From: UBA4416 sp044353195
GTDB taxonomy: Bacteria > Bacteroidota > Bacteroidia > B-17B0 > Aurantibacillaceae
Assembly (NCBI GenBank): GCA_044353195.1
Contig: JBILCJ010000123.1
Span: forward strand, 1 to 6,760
Direction: 5' to 3'
DNA length: 6,760 nucleotides
A program made the position numbers and the translations under genes. Below are positions 1 through 6,398 of the stretch, piece after piece; position 1 is the stretch's first letter; every line of letters begins with the position of its first letter. The notes beneath the pieces are model-generated. The model worked only from the letters and a program-made list of their open reading frames with translations. It made no database searches and was not told where the DNA came from.

Positions 1-486
1 TTTTTTATGTAAGCTCGTATTAGAAAAATCATAATTACAGTTAATAAGCGAAAAGTTAGCATAAGGCATTTGTTTCGCAATGTTGTCAATGCCTAAATCA
101 AATTCATGATTGCCAATGGTTGTGGCTTCATATTTCATTAAGCTCATCAATTTATATTCTAATTCACCTTGGTATAAATTAAAATAGGGTGTTCCTTGAA
201 ACACATCTCCAGCATCTAACAACAAAACGTTGTCGTTTTCTTTTCGGATGGATTCAACAACTGCTGATCTCCTCGCAAATCCTCCCATATCAGGATACTT
301 AGGATCGCTTAACGGAAAGGGTTCAATGCGACTGTGCACATCATTGGTATGTAAAATAGTTAATTTAACGAAGTTGTTTTTTTTCATGACCTCTTTTGAG
401 AGTGAAGGAAATCCTGCTAATACAGCAGACGTGCCAACCATGTACTTTAAAAAATCTCGTCTATTTTGATAGTTGTATTCTTCCAT
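1..486 (-). CDS. Tat-exported metallophosphatase, catalytic domain of a split 5'-nucleotidase (partial, 3' end outside window)
   Basis: The reading frame starts at the ATG at 486-484 and stays open for 162 codons to base 1, so the C-terminal part is missing. An in-frame TAA five codons upstream makes this the earliest possible start. Residues 8-14 read NRRDFLK, a twin-arginine motif, followed by a hydrophobic stretch (about 15-27), so export folded through Tat is likely. The calcineurin-like/5'-nucleotidase metal motifs follow in order: HTNDVH (46-51; metal ligands D49, H51), DAGDVFQGTP (91-100; D94) and GNHEFD (125-130; N126 ligand, H127 and D130 matching the UshA catalytic His-Asp pair). 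The family hydrolyses nucleotides and related phosphoesters in the periplasm. The start lies inside the 3' end of the upstream gene (26-bp overlap), which supplies the 5'-nucleotidase C-terminal domain, so the two are probably cotranscribed and act together. Whether this protein has its own C-terminal domain cannot be seen. The family call is firm; the substrate is not known. Confidence 0.9.
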   Translation of the reverse strand, partial: MEEYNYQNRRDFLKYMVGTSAVLAGFPSLSKEVMKKNNFVKLTILHTNDVHSRIEPFPLSDPKYPDMGGFARRSAVVESIRKENDNVLLLDAGDVFQGTPYFNLYQGELEYKLMSLMKYEATTIGNHEFDLGIDNIAKQMPYANFSLINCNYDFSNTSLHKK

Positions 487-1213
487 CGAGTTGTGATGTT
501 ATGAGTTCACCTTTTTGTGTTAGTGCTTTGCAATTTGTAATAATCATATCTCTTAATAAGATACCTGTTGTTTTTCTTTCAATAGCGTTTTTAAAGAAAC
601 TATAATTATCTCCACCATTTGCTAAATAATCTGATGTAACAATCCAATAATATGTTGATTCATCAATTGATTGCCCATTTACTGTAACTTGAGTTGGTTT
701 TTTATCCTTTATAACTAAACGAATGCCACTGACTGGTATGCCTCCTTTTTCGCTAATTTTTTCTACCATATCTTTTATTTGTATTCCGCTAAGTTTTAAT
801 AATACAACCTCATTATCAAATGGCATTAATTCAAATATGTTGCCAATGGTAATATTACCTTGTGGTAATGAGTTTCTCAATCCACCTTTATTAAAAACGG
901 CTGCATTTAATAACAATGAATCCTTTCCTAAGTATTTTTTTGTTTCTATCATCACAGCATCACAAAAGAAGTTGCCCAAGGTGCTTTCTACATCAGTTTT
1001 TAAAAGTGCTTTTTCACTTTGCCCGATTACAACTTGCATATTAGCGTCGTGTGATAACTTGTAAGGACTTATGGCTTTGTAAACAGCACTATCAATCGTT
1101 TTTGAATTAATAATAATATGCGATTCTGATATACTTGAAAAGCTTGCTTTTTTTTGACAGGAAATACTAATTAGTAAGCTGAAAAAAAATAAACTTTTTA
1201 TTAAGATTTTCAT
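461..1213 (-). CDS. Lipoprotein with stand-alone 5'-nucleotidase C-terminal (substrate-binding) domain
   Basis: This 250-residue protein begins with a short basic and hydrophobic signal ending at Cys19 (ISISC), a relaxed lipobox of Bacteroidota type, so it is probably lipid-anchored. The residues after the cysteine (QKKAS) lack the acidic run of Bacteroidota surface-export signals, so I infer a periplasm-facing position. The body matches the 5'-nucleotidase C-terminal domain: STLGNFFCDAVM (77-88), FNKGGLR (107-113), GNIFELMPFDNEVV (124-137) and DYLANGGDNY (195-204). From remembered UshA alignments, R113, F132, Y196 and D202 fall at the positions that hold the nucleotide base and phosphate; Tyr replaces the second stacking Phe. 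There is no metallophosphatase domain here. That half is encoded by the next gene, which overlaps this one by 26 bp. The protein therefore probably binds substrate in partnership with its neighbour. Domain assignment is strong; the complex is inferred. Confidence 0.9.
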   Translation of the reverse strand: MKILIKSLFFFSLLISISCQKKASFSSISESHIIINSKTIDSAVYKAISPYKLSHDANMQVVIGQSEKALLKTDVESTLGNFFCDAVMIETKKYLGKDSLLLNAAVFNKGGLRNSLPQGNITIGNIFELMPFDNEVVLLKLSGIQIKDMVEKISEKGGIPVSGIRLVIKDKKPTQVTVNGQSIDESTYYWIVTSDYLANGGDNYSFFKNAIERKTTGILLRDMIITNCKALTQKGELITSQLDGRIQLSK

Positions 1214-1238
1214 ATTGGATAAACTAAATTAGATGTCT

Positions 1239-1269
1239 TAAATATAAGATATTATTTGTATGATTAAAA
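1239..1269 (-). promoter_or_regulatory. Candidate Bacteroidota-type promoter for the split 5'-nucleotidase pair
   Basis: Read on the minus strand, TATATTTA (1246-1239) matches the Bacteroidota -7 consensus TAnnTTTG except for its last base. It is preceded by exactly 19 bases and then TTTT (1269-1266), one mismatch from the -33 element TTTG. The predicted start would leave a leader of roughly 20 bases before the ATG at 1213. The -33 element lies within the first codons of the divergent thioesterase gene. On the plus strand the same region offers only TTG (1215-1217) and TAAATATA (1239-1246), a poorer match for the thioesterase. In DNA this A/T-rich, chance matches are common, so this is weak evidence. 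Confidence 0.25.
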
Positions 1270-1670
1270 CAGAAACAACGTTAAGAGTACGTTATGCTGA
1301 AACAGACCAAATGGGATATGTATATTACGGCAATTATGCACAGTATTATGAAGTTGGCCGTGTTGAAGCCATGCGTAGCTTAGGTTTTAGTTATAAGGAA
1401 ATGGAAGAAAGAGGAATTTTAATGCCGGTAATTAATTTAAACGTGAATTATAAGAAGCCAGCCTTCTATGATGATGAAGTTAGAATTGTGACAATGGTAA
1501 AGACATTACCAAACGTTAGAATTACATTTGAATATGAGTGCTATAATCAGCTGGATGAATTACTTAACACTGGTTCTGTCACTTTAGTTTTTATTGATAA
1601 GTTGAAAAATAAACTGACGATGCCACCGGATTGGTTCATGAATGCATTTGTTTCAAAGTTTAATCCGTAA
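1260..1670 (+). CDS. Acyl-CoA thioesterase, YbgC/4HBT hot-dog family
   Basis: This 136-residue cytosolic protein is a single hot-dog domain of normal length. Residues 11-31 carry the YbgC-type signature: RYAETDQMG with D16 at the catalytic Asp position, then YYGNYAQYYE (22-31), equivalent to the usual V-Y-x-x-N-Y-x-x-x-x-E stretch around the active-site helix. Later strands are recognisable in NVNYKKPAFYDDEV and in the GSVTLVFID segment. Members hydrolyse acyl-CoA thioesters; substrates range from short-chain to aromatic or long-chain acyl-CoAs, and the sequence does not decide among them. The ATG at 1260 is chosen because the signature starts directly after it. The gene appears to stand alone: it diverges from the 5'-nucleotidase pair and converges on the LRR gene. 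There are no tol-pal genes nearby, unlike the proteobacterial ybgC context, so I give no gene symbol. Confidence 0.9.
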   Translation: MIKTETTLRVRYAETDQMGYVYYGNYAQYYEVGRVEAMRSLGFSYKEMEERGILMPVINLNVNYKKPAFYDDEVRIVTMVKTLPNVRITFEYECYNQLDELLNTGSVTLVFIDKLKNKLTMPPDWFMNAFVSKFNP

Positions 1671-1672
1671 GA

Positions 1673-2530
1673 CTAATACCTAATTTCACAACCAGGCAAT
1701 AAGGCTTTTAATTCTTCAATATAGTCATTTGAAAACCCATTACCTCTTACATCAAGGAGTGTGAGATTTTCTAATTGAGAAATTGAATCAGGTAACTTTG
1801 ATAATTGATTCCCTTTTACAGAAAGTAACCTTAATTGCCTTGCTTTAAATACTTCATGGGGAATTGATTTTAATTTATTGCCATCCAATACTAAAACTTC
1901 TAAATTTTGGAAACGTTCAAAATGTTTGGTGAGAAAAAACATATTGACATTTGTTAAACTTAAAAATGTTAGGTTTGGAATTTTAAACAGTTCTTTTGGA
2001 AAGCTATCTAATACGCAGTTTTCAATGGTAACTTCTTTTAATGATTTTAAAAATTTTAGTGTGTTTGGTAACTTTAATGTATCGTTGGTGGAAGATATTT
2101 TTAAGGTTTTTAATTTATTTAAATAAGCAATGTCACTTGGTATGCTATCAAATTTTGCTCCGAAAAATTCGAGGTAATTTAAATTATTTAGTTTTTTAAT
2201 ATCGGCTGGAAAGGTTTCGAATCCATTATTAAAACTAGCAAAGTATATTAAATTAGTCATTTCAGAAAAGCCAATTGGAAATTTATCACAATCATTACCG
2301 TTTAATTTTAGTGCTTGCAAATCTTTCAATTTCCCAATTTTATCATACAATTTTGGATCAATTTTTTGATAACTTAAGTTTAATTTGTAAACATTTTTTG
2401 ACACTTCTAAGGCTAATTTTAAATCAGTGTAAACCTTAGAACCAAATGGACCAAATGTATCAAAGGCATCACTTTGCTGCGCGTAGCAAGTTGTTGTCAG
2501 AAAAAATATGATTAAAAATAATTTAGACAT
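1673..2530 (-). CDS. Exported leucine-rich-repeat protein
   Basis: The 285-residue product starts with a type I signal peptide: basic residue K3, a hydrophobic core, and likely cleavage after CYA (17/18). The rest is almost entirely leucine-rich repeats, about ten units of 23 residues from residue 47 to 278, with the pattern LxxLxLxxNxLxxlPxxixxLxn. Examples are LEVLVLDGNKLKSIPHEVF (210-228) and LRLLSVKGNQLSKLPDSI (233-250). Unit 5 (140-163) is 24 residues long. The N-terminal segment 20-46 is a non-repeat cap and the chain ends in PGCEIRY, a short C-terminal cap. No catalytic domain, membrane anchor or type IX secretion C-terminal domain is visible, so it is probably periplasmic or released and binds protein or another ligand. 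The binding partner cannot be deduced. Its stop codon lies 2 bp from the stop of the convergent thioesterase gene, and it diverges from the methyltransferase gene, so it is probably transcribed alone. Confidence 0.85.
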   Translation of the reverse strand: MSKLFLIIFFLTTTCYAQQSDAFDTFGPFGSKVYTDLKLALEVSKNVYKLNLSYQKIDPKLYDKIGKLKDLQALKLNGNDCDKFPIGFSEMTNLIYFASFNNGFETFPADIKKLNNLNYLEFFGAKFDSIPSDIAYLNKLKTLKISSTNDTLKLPNTLKFLKSLKEVTIENCVLDSFPKELFKIPNLTFLSLTNVNMFFLTKHFERFQNLEVLVLDGNKLKSIPHEVFKARQLRLLSVKGNQLSKLPDSISQLENLTLLDVRGNGFSNDYIEELKALLPGCEIRY

Positions 2531-2652
2531 GTTGTGTTTAAACGAATATACAAACTATTCTTTTATACCTTACTTATTCATTCAAATTTATTTTATGAAA
2601 TGATGACGCATATTATGAGGTTAACTGTATCTTCGTTAAATAAATTTCAATT
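2531..2652. other. Divergent intergenic spacer (LRR gene / methyltransferase gene)
   Basis: This 122-bp A/T-rich spacer must hold the promoters of both flanking genes. Minus-strand fragments resembling promoter parts are TAGTTTG (2557-2551) and TTTG (2586-2583), but they are 25 bases apart rather than about 19. On the plus strand, TATCTTCG (2628-2635) is one mismatch from the fixed bases of TAnnTTTG but has no -33 element at the right distance. No hairpin, repeat or small gene was recognised. Confidence 0.5.
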
Positions 2653-3840
2653 ATGTCAAATCACCAAGAAGATTTTATTCAAATTTTAAATAAAGCAATA
2701 TTTGAAAATACGTTTGTAAAATTATCTTTAGCCAATTACAAAGGTTCCATAGTAGATTTAAAATATATTTACGTTAAAAGAATTATCATTAAGCAAGAGA
2801 ATAAATTAAGTTTTACATATCGCTATCGAACAAATGATATTGTTAAGAATTATACCATAGAAGAAGGGATTTCAATCATAACTGAATTTTTAACGCAGGG
2901 AGCTTTTCGCTTAGCAACTGTGTTCACGATTAAGGTTGATACTATTTTTGAGTTTATTAACGATCGTAAAACGAGTTTAAGAGATGTTAAACCAACTCAC
3001 ACACAATTACCTTCATTGGATCATAATGTTGAAAAAAAGCGTTTATTAAAACCAGACGGAAAATTGTATTTACATCAATTAAATATTACGGATGAGAAAG
3101 GCAATGTTTACAAACACGCTCAAGATAAATTTAAGCAGATTAATCACTATGTAGAATTATTGAGCCCTCTCATTAAAAATTTACCAAAGCACGAAAAACT
3201 TCAAGTGGTTGATATGGGAGCTGGAAAAGGTTATTTAACGTTTGCTTTGTATGATTATTTAATCAATACACTCAATTTACCTGCAAAAGTTATTGGCGTG
3301 GAGTTCCGAAAAGACTTGGTTAGCTTGTGCAATGATATTGCAACAAAATCATTATTTACACAATTAGAATTTATTGAAGGAAGCATTGAACACTATGAAA
3401 ATTCAACTATTCATGTTTTAATTGCTTTGCACGCCTGTGATACTGCAACTGACGATGCTATATTCAAAGGAATTAACACAAATGCTGATTTGATTGTAGT
3501 AGCACCATGCTGCCATAAGCAAATTCGAAAACAAATTGAAATTCATAAAACAAAAAACGAATTGGATTTTTTGTTGAAGCACGGTATTTTTTTAGAACGT
3601 CAAGCAGAAATGGTGACTGATGGCATAAGAGCGCTCATACTTGAATATTTTGGGTATTCAACTAAAGTTGTTGAATTTGTATCAGATTCAAATACACCAA
3701 AAAATGTGATGATTGTGGCTGAAAAGAAATCAAAAACAGAATCACAAAAGATAGATATCCTGACTAAAATTAAAGAAACAAAAAAATATTTTGGAATTGA
3801 TTTCCATCACTTAGAAAAAAGACTTGGTTTAGACATTTAA
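2653..3840 (+). CDS. Class I SAM-dependent methyltransferase, Methyltransf_32-like (substrate unknown)
   Basis: This 395-residue protein has two parts. Residues 1 to about 125 form an extension with alternating beta-type segments and no recognised domain. From about 130 to 360 it is a Rossmann-fold methyltransferase. A conserved lead-in KLYLHQLNITDEKG (137-150) and DKFKQINHYVELL (158-170) precedes motif I VVDMGAGKGYLTF (185-197), the SAM-binding glycine loop. E217 in GVEFRKDL is the likely ribose-binding acid. ALHACDTATDDAI (258-270) and APCCHKQIR (284-292) are the family hallmarks and sit where the catalytic/substrate motif IV region is expected. From memory, this resembles the Methyltransf_32 group, which includes eukaryotic METTL25 proteins and is distantly like the Trm13 tRNA methyltransferases. 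An RNA substrate is therefore possible but not shown. There is no signal peptide, so it is cytosolic. Its TAA directly abuts the stop codon of convergent pfkA. Enzyme class is confident; function is not known. Confidence 0.85.
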   Translation: MSNHQEDFIQILNKAIFENTFVKLSLANYKGSIVDLKYIYVKRIIIKQENKLSFTYRYRTNDIVKNYTIEEGISIITEFLTQGAFRLATVFTIKVDTIFEFINDRKTSLRDVKPTHTQLPSLDHNVEKKRLLKPDGKLYLHQLNITDEKGNVYKHAQDKFKQINHYVELLSPLIKNLPKHEKLQVVDMGAGKGYLTFALYDYLINTLNLPAKVIGVEFRKDLVSLCNDIATKSLFTQLEFIEGSIEHYENSTIHVLIALHACDTATDDAIFKGINTNADLIVVAPCCHKQIRKQIEIHKTKNELDFLLKHGIFLERQAEMVTDGIRALILEYFGYSTKVVEFVSDSNTPKNVMIVAEKKSKTESQKIDILTKIKETKKYFGIDFHHLEKRLGLDI

Positions 3841-4809
3841 TTAGGCCGAAAGAATATCAAGAATAGAAATCATTTCAGGATTTAATTCGTCAATGTGTTT
3901 GATTGCGTTTTCAAAAGGTGTATAACACACTTTTTTATTAACGATCCCAACCATTTCATTTGTATGATTATTTTGTAAGGCTTTAACTGCATGATATCCA
4001 ATTAAACTCGCATTAACACGTTCCATACAAGTTGGATTACCGCCTCGTTGTATATGACCTAATATTGAAATTCTAATATCAAATTCCGGCCATTCTTTTT
4101 TTAATAAATTTCCAATGCCGATAGCACCGCCATTTTCATCACCTTCAGCAACAATTATAATCCTGCTTTTTTTGGAGAGTCGCCAATTTTTTTTCTTTTC
4201 TAATAATACTTGTAAGTCGTTTTTTCTTTCAGGAATGAGTATAGCTTCTGCGCCACAAGCTATGGCACTTCTTAAAGCAATTAAACCAGCATCACGACCC
4301 ATCACTTCTACTACAAAAATGCGATCATGACTTTCTGCGGTATCTCTGATTTTGTCGACCGCTTCCACTACGGTATTAATAGCCGTGTCATAACCAATAG
4401 TAAAATCTGTTCCAATTAAATCATTATCAATCGTTCCAGGGCAGCCAATTGTTTTTACGTGATGGTGTTTACTTAATTCTAAAGCGCCTTTAAAGCTTCC
4501 ATCTCCGCCAATAACGATAAAACCATCTAAAAGATGCGCGTTTAAAGTTTGAACAGCTTGCTTCATTCCTTCATCTGTCATGAAGCGTTTGCTTCGTGCG
4601 GTTTTTAAAATAGTTCCACCGCGATGAATAATATTTGCAACTTTATCGGATGTTAATTCAATATAATCGTTATCAATGAGCCCTTCATAACCATGAAAAA
4701 ATCCAATAACTTGAATGTTCTCAGATAGCGCTGTTCGCACAGCAGCTCGCAAGCACGCGTTCATTCCTGGAGAATCTCCACCGGATGTAATAATGCCAAT
4801 TTTTTTCAT
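3841..4809 (-). CDS. pfkA: ATP-dependent 6-phosphofructokinase
   Basis: The product phosphorylates fructose 6-phosphate with ATP to fructose 1,6-bisphosphate, the committed step of glycolysis, in the cytosol. Its 322 residues match the usual bacterial PfkA length. Motifs in order: GGDSPGMN (10-17, ATP loop), GGDGS (101-105), PGTIDND (124-130, with D128 the catalytic base matching E. coli D127), MGRDAG (170-175) and GHIQRGG (251-257, sugar-phosphate binding). Gly104 and the PGTID form indicate ATP rather than pyrophosphate as donor. Comparing with E. coli PfkA from memory, the allosteric-site residues R21, R25, R155, E188 and K213/K214 are kept. The E. coli arginine at mature position 54 is replaced by S54, so ADP/PEP control may differ. 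The gene starts 4 bp after the coaE stop and is probably the last gene of the yajC-ybbR-coaE operon. It ends flush against the convergent methyltransferase gene. Confidence 0.97.
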   Translation of the reverse strand: MKKIGIITSGGDSPGMNACLRAAVRTALSENIQVIGFFHGYEGLIDNDYIELTSDKVANIIHRGGTILKTARSKRFMTDEGMKQAVQTLNAHLLDGFIVIGGDGSFKGALELSKHHHVKTIGCPGTIDNDLIGTDFTIGYDTAINTVVEAVDKIRDTAESHDRIFVVEVMGRDAGLIALRSAIACGAEAILIPERKNDLQVLLEKKKNWRLSKKSRIIIVAEGDENGGAIGIGNLLKKEWPEFDIRISILGHIQRGGNPTCMERVNASLIGYHAVKALQNNHTNEMVGIVNKKVCYTPFENAIKHIDELNPEMISILDILSA

Positions 4810-4813
4810 AAGC

Positions 4814-5392
4814 TTACGATTTTATTTTTTTTAAAACAGAAATGACTTGAGGAATAACGGCTTCTGTATCGTCATTAGTGATGATATAATTTGCTAATGG
4901 TATTTTTTGTTCATCGGGCCATTGCGCTGACATCCTTTTTTCCACGTTTTCTCTCGGCATTTTATTTCGCTGCATCACTCTTTTTATTTTTTGTTCGAGT
5001 GGTGCTGTGACTAAAATAATAGTTTTAATTTTTTTATAAGAATCAGTTTCAAAAATGAGTGCGCTTTCTTTTATGATGATACGATCAGGAGATTGTTGTT
5101 TGACAAATATTTCGAAATCTTTTTCTAGTGCTGGATGAATAATGGCATTTAAAGATTCTAATTTTGTTTTATCCTTAAAAATTATTCCAGCAATAAAAGT
5201 TGAATTTAATGAACCATTTGCTGAATAAGCATCTGAACCAAGTAATTGAATGACACGCTTTTTTATTTCAGTATCGTAATAAAGTTCTTTCGCTTTTTCA
5301 TCAGAATAATAAATAAGGCAACCCATTGTTTCAAATAGTTTGGCAATGGTTGTTTTTCCGCTTCCTATTCCACCTGTTAGCGCTATAATCAT
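4814..5392 (-). CDS. coaE: Dephospho-CoA kinase
   Basis: CoaE phosphorylates the 3'-hydroxyl of dephospho-CoA with ATP, the last step of coenzyme A synthesis, in the cytosol. The 192-residue chain is of normal length. The P-loop GGIGSGKTT is at 7-15. IYYSDEKAKEL (27-37) carries the Asp (D31) at the catalytic/substrate position after strand 2. NAIIHPALEK (82-91) holds the family His-Pro pair. LIFET (112-116) follows, and the lid region QRNKMPRENVEKRMSAQ (141-157) supplies basic residues for the phosphates. YIITND (169-174) is the usual C-terminal strand. The ATG overlaps the stop codon of the preceding ybbR-like gene as TGATG, indicating translational coupling, and pfkA begins 4 bp after its stop. 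The position after yajC and a ybbR-like gene is, to my knowledge, a recurrent Bacteroidota arrangement. Confidence 0.97.
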   Translation of the reverse strand: MIIALTGGIGSGKTTIAKLFETMGCLIYYSDEKAKELYYDTEIKKRVIQLLGSDAYSANGSLNSTFIAGIIFKDKTKLESLNAIIHPALEKDFEIFVKQQSPDRIIIKESALIFETDSYKKIKTIILVTAPLEQKIKRVMQRNKMPRENVEKRMSAQWPDEQKIPLANYIITNDDTEAVIPQVISVLKKIKS

Positions 5393-5394
5393 CA
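5390..5394 (-). promoter_or_regulatory. TGATG stop-start overlap coupling ybbR-like gene to coaE
   Basis: On the minus strand the bases TGATG hold the TGA stop of the ybbR-like gene and the ATG of coaE, sharing their middle base pair region. No Shine-Dalgarno-like sequence is visible in the bases before it, so coaE translation probably depends on ribosomes finishing the upstream gene. Confidence 0.6.
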
Positions 5395-6363
5395 GTTATA
5401 TTTTAGATAGGAAATAGTAGATGGTTCTATTTTTAGGACTTTAATTTCAGAAGGTTTTCTAATTAGGTCAACTTTCAACTTAGTTTGTTTCTCTTCTATT
5501 TGTTTGTAATTCACGGTAGCTTTAAAAGAATTTGAGTTTATGGCATCATAATCTTTCATCGCAACTAAGTAGGTTACGTTTACAAATGGAGGAAGTAATT
5601 TAATGTGTTTGTTTGATTGGTTTGTAATAAAATTAACGGGTACTCGTATTGTTGTTTCGGTCAATCGGTCAACATTAAATTGTATGTTGACTTCTTTTAA
5701 ATTGAAGTGGTTATTTAAGTTTGTATTATTTAATAAAATAGATTCATTATAATTCTGATAAACATCTTTTAGTGTGATTGGTAGGGTATAAACTGTATCA
5801 ATTTTTGACAATGAAAGACTATCACCTGAAACACTTATAAAGGCTGGGTTTATAACTGGATTCGTTGTGATAGCATAACCGGAACGCATGGTGGTTTTTA
5901 AATTTAACTTAACAGGCACTAAGCGTGTATTGTTAGAGGCTAAATTAAAGAACAAGGTATCAGGCCTTATTTTTAAAATTTCAACATTAAAATTGATACT
6001 ATTTTTAATACTGAAGTTTCCATTACTAATCGAATAGGCTTGCGATTTAGCATTTGTTTTAAGAGAATTGAAATCTATATTGAGTTCAGAAATTCGGTTA
6101 CTAAAAATAATGAATAGTAGTTTTAATCCGCTTGTTTTTATTTCAATATCGAGTTTTTCTGGAATATCACCGATAATGATTTTATTGGTAGGTAAATTAT
6201 TAAATTTTACCGGAATATGAATAACGTATTTATAATTTAAATTTAAAGTATGCACCACCCATAAGAGTGATGCAATGCTTAGGCATATGATAAATGTAAA
6301 AACTTTTTTACTAAAAAGTTCTTTTTTTACTTTTGTTATTTTATGTGTGGTTTTTGTTATCAT
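5392..6363 (-). CDS. Membrane-anchored YbbR-like domain protein (CdaR-related)
   Basis: This 323-residue protein has a basic N-terminus (about 1-20) and one membrane segment (about 21-40, VFTFIICLSIASLLWVV). This predicts an N-in anchor with the rest outside the cytoplasm. The outer part is built of beta-rich YbbR-like repeats: about 45-140, about 147-232 (starting LVPVKLNLKTTMRSGYAI, with the typical 'P..I.VSG....L..I' strand at 173-188), and a more degenerate third unit at about 238-318 starting RVPVNFI. In Firmicutes, YbbR/CdaR proteins regulate the diadenylate cyclase CdaA and sit beside its gene. No cyclase gene is present here, and the Bacteroidota member's role is not established. The start at 6363 is chosen because it gives the basic segment before the membrane helix. 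It lies 35 bp after yajC and ends overlapping coaE. The domain call is likely but repeat sequences are divergent. Confidence 0.8.
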   Translation of the reverse strand: MITKTTHKITKVKKELFSKKVFTFIICLSIASLLWVVHTLNLNYKYVIHIPVKFNNLPTNKIIIGDIPEKLDIEIKTSGLKLLFIIFSNRISELNIDFNSLKTNAKSQAYSISNGNFSIKNSINFNVEILKIRPDTLFFNLASNNTRLVPVKLNLKTTMRSGYAITTNPVINPAFISVSGDSLSLSKIDTVYTLPITLKDVYQNYNESILLNNTNLNNHFNLKEVNIQFNVDRLTETTIRVPVNFITNQSNKHIKLLPPFVNVTYLVAMKDYDAINSNSFKATVNYKQIEEKQTKLKVDLIRKPSEIKVLKIEPSTISYLKYN

Positions 6364-6398
6364 GTATTAGTTGAAAAAAAACACCACCGACAGATTGA

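Noticed and set aside
230..605. Two overlapping plus-strand open frames of 79 and 69 codons
   Set aside because: They lie opposite the Tat metallophosphatase and the end of the lipoprotein gene, which have clear family motifs. The frames show no recognisable domain.
723..1064. Plus-strand open frame of 113 codons
   Set aside because: It is antisense to the 5'-nucleotidase C-terminal domain gene, whose motifs are unambiguous. The composition (Ser, Asn, Phe, Leu rich) fits a shadow frame.
1878..2126. Plus-strand open frame of 82 codons
   Set aside because: It is antisense to the leucine-rich repeats, and its repeated Phe/Asn/Lys pattern is the complement of the repeat coding sequence.
1673..2530. 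Repeated DNA segments that might be tandem repeats or a recent duplication
   Set aside because: The periodicity is in the protein (23-residue LRR units). At DNA level the units are diverged, so it is an ordinary LRR gene.
2583..2655. Promoter for the methyltransferase or LRR gene with good consensus elements
   Set aside because: The -7-like and -33-like fragments are present on both strands but are at the wrong distance from each other, so no site was called.
4115..4330. Plus-strand open frame of 71 codons
   Set aside because: It is antisense to conserved pfkA sequence, including the MGRDAG motif.
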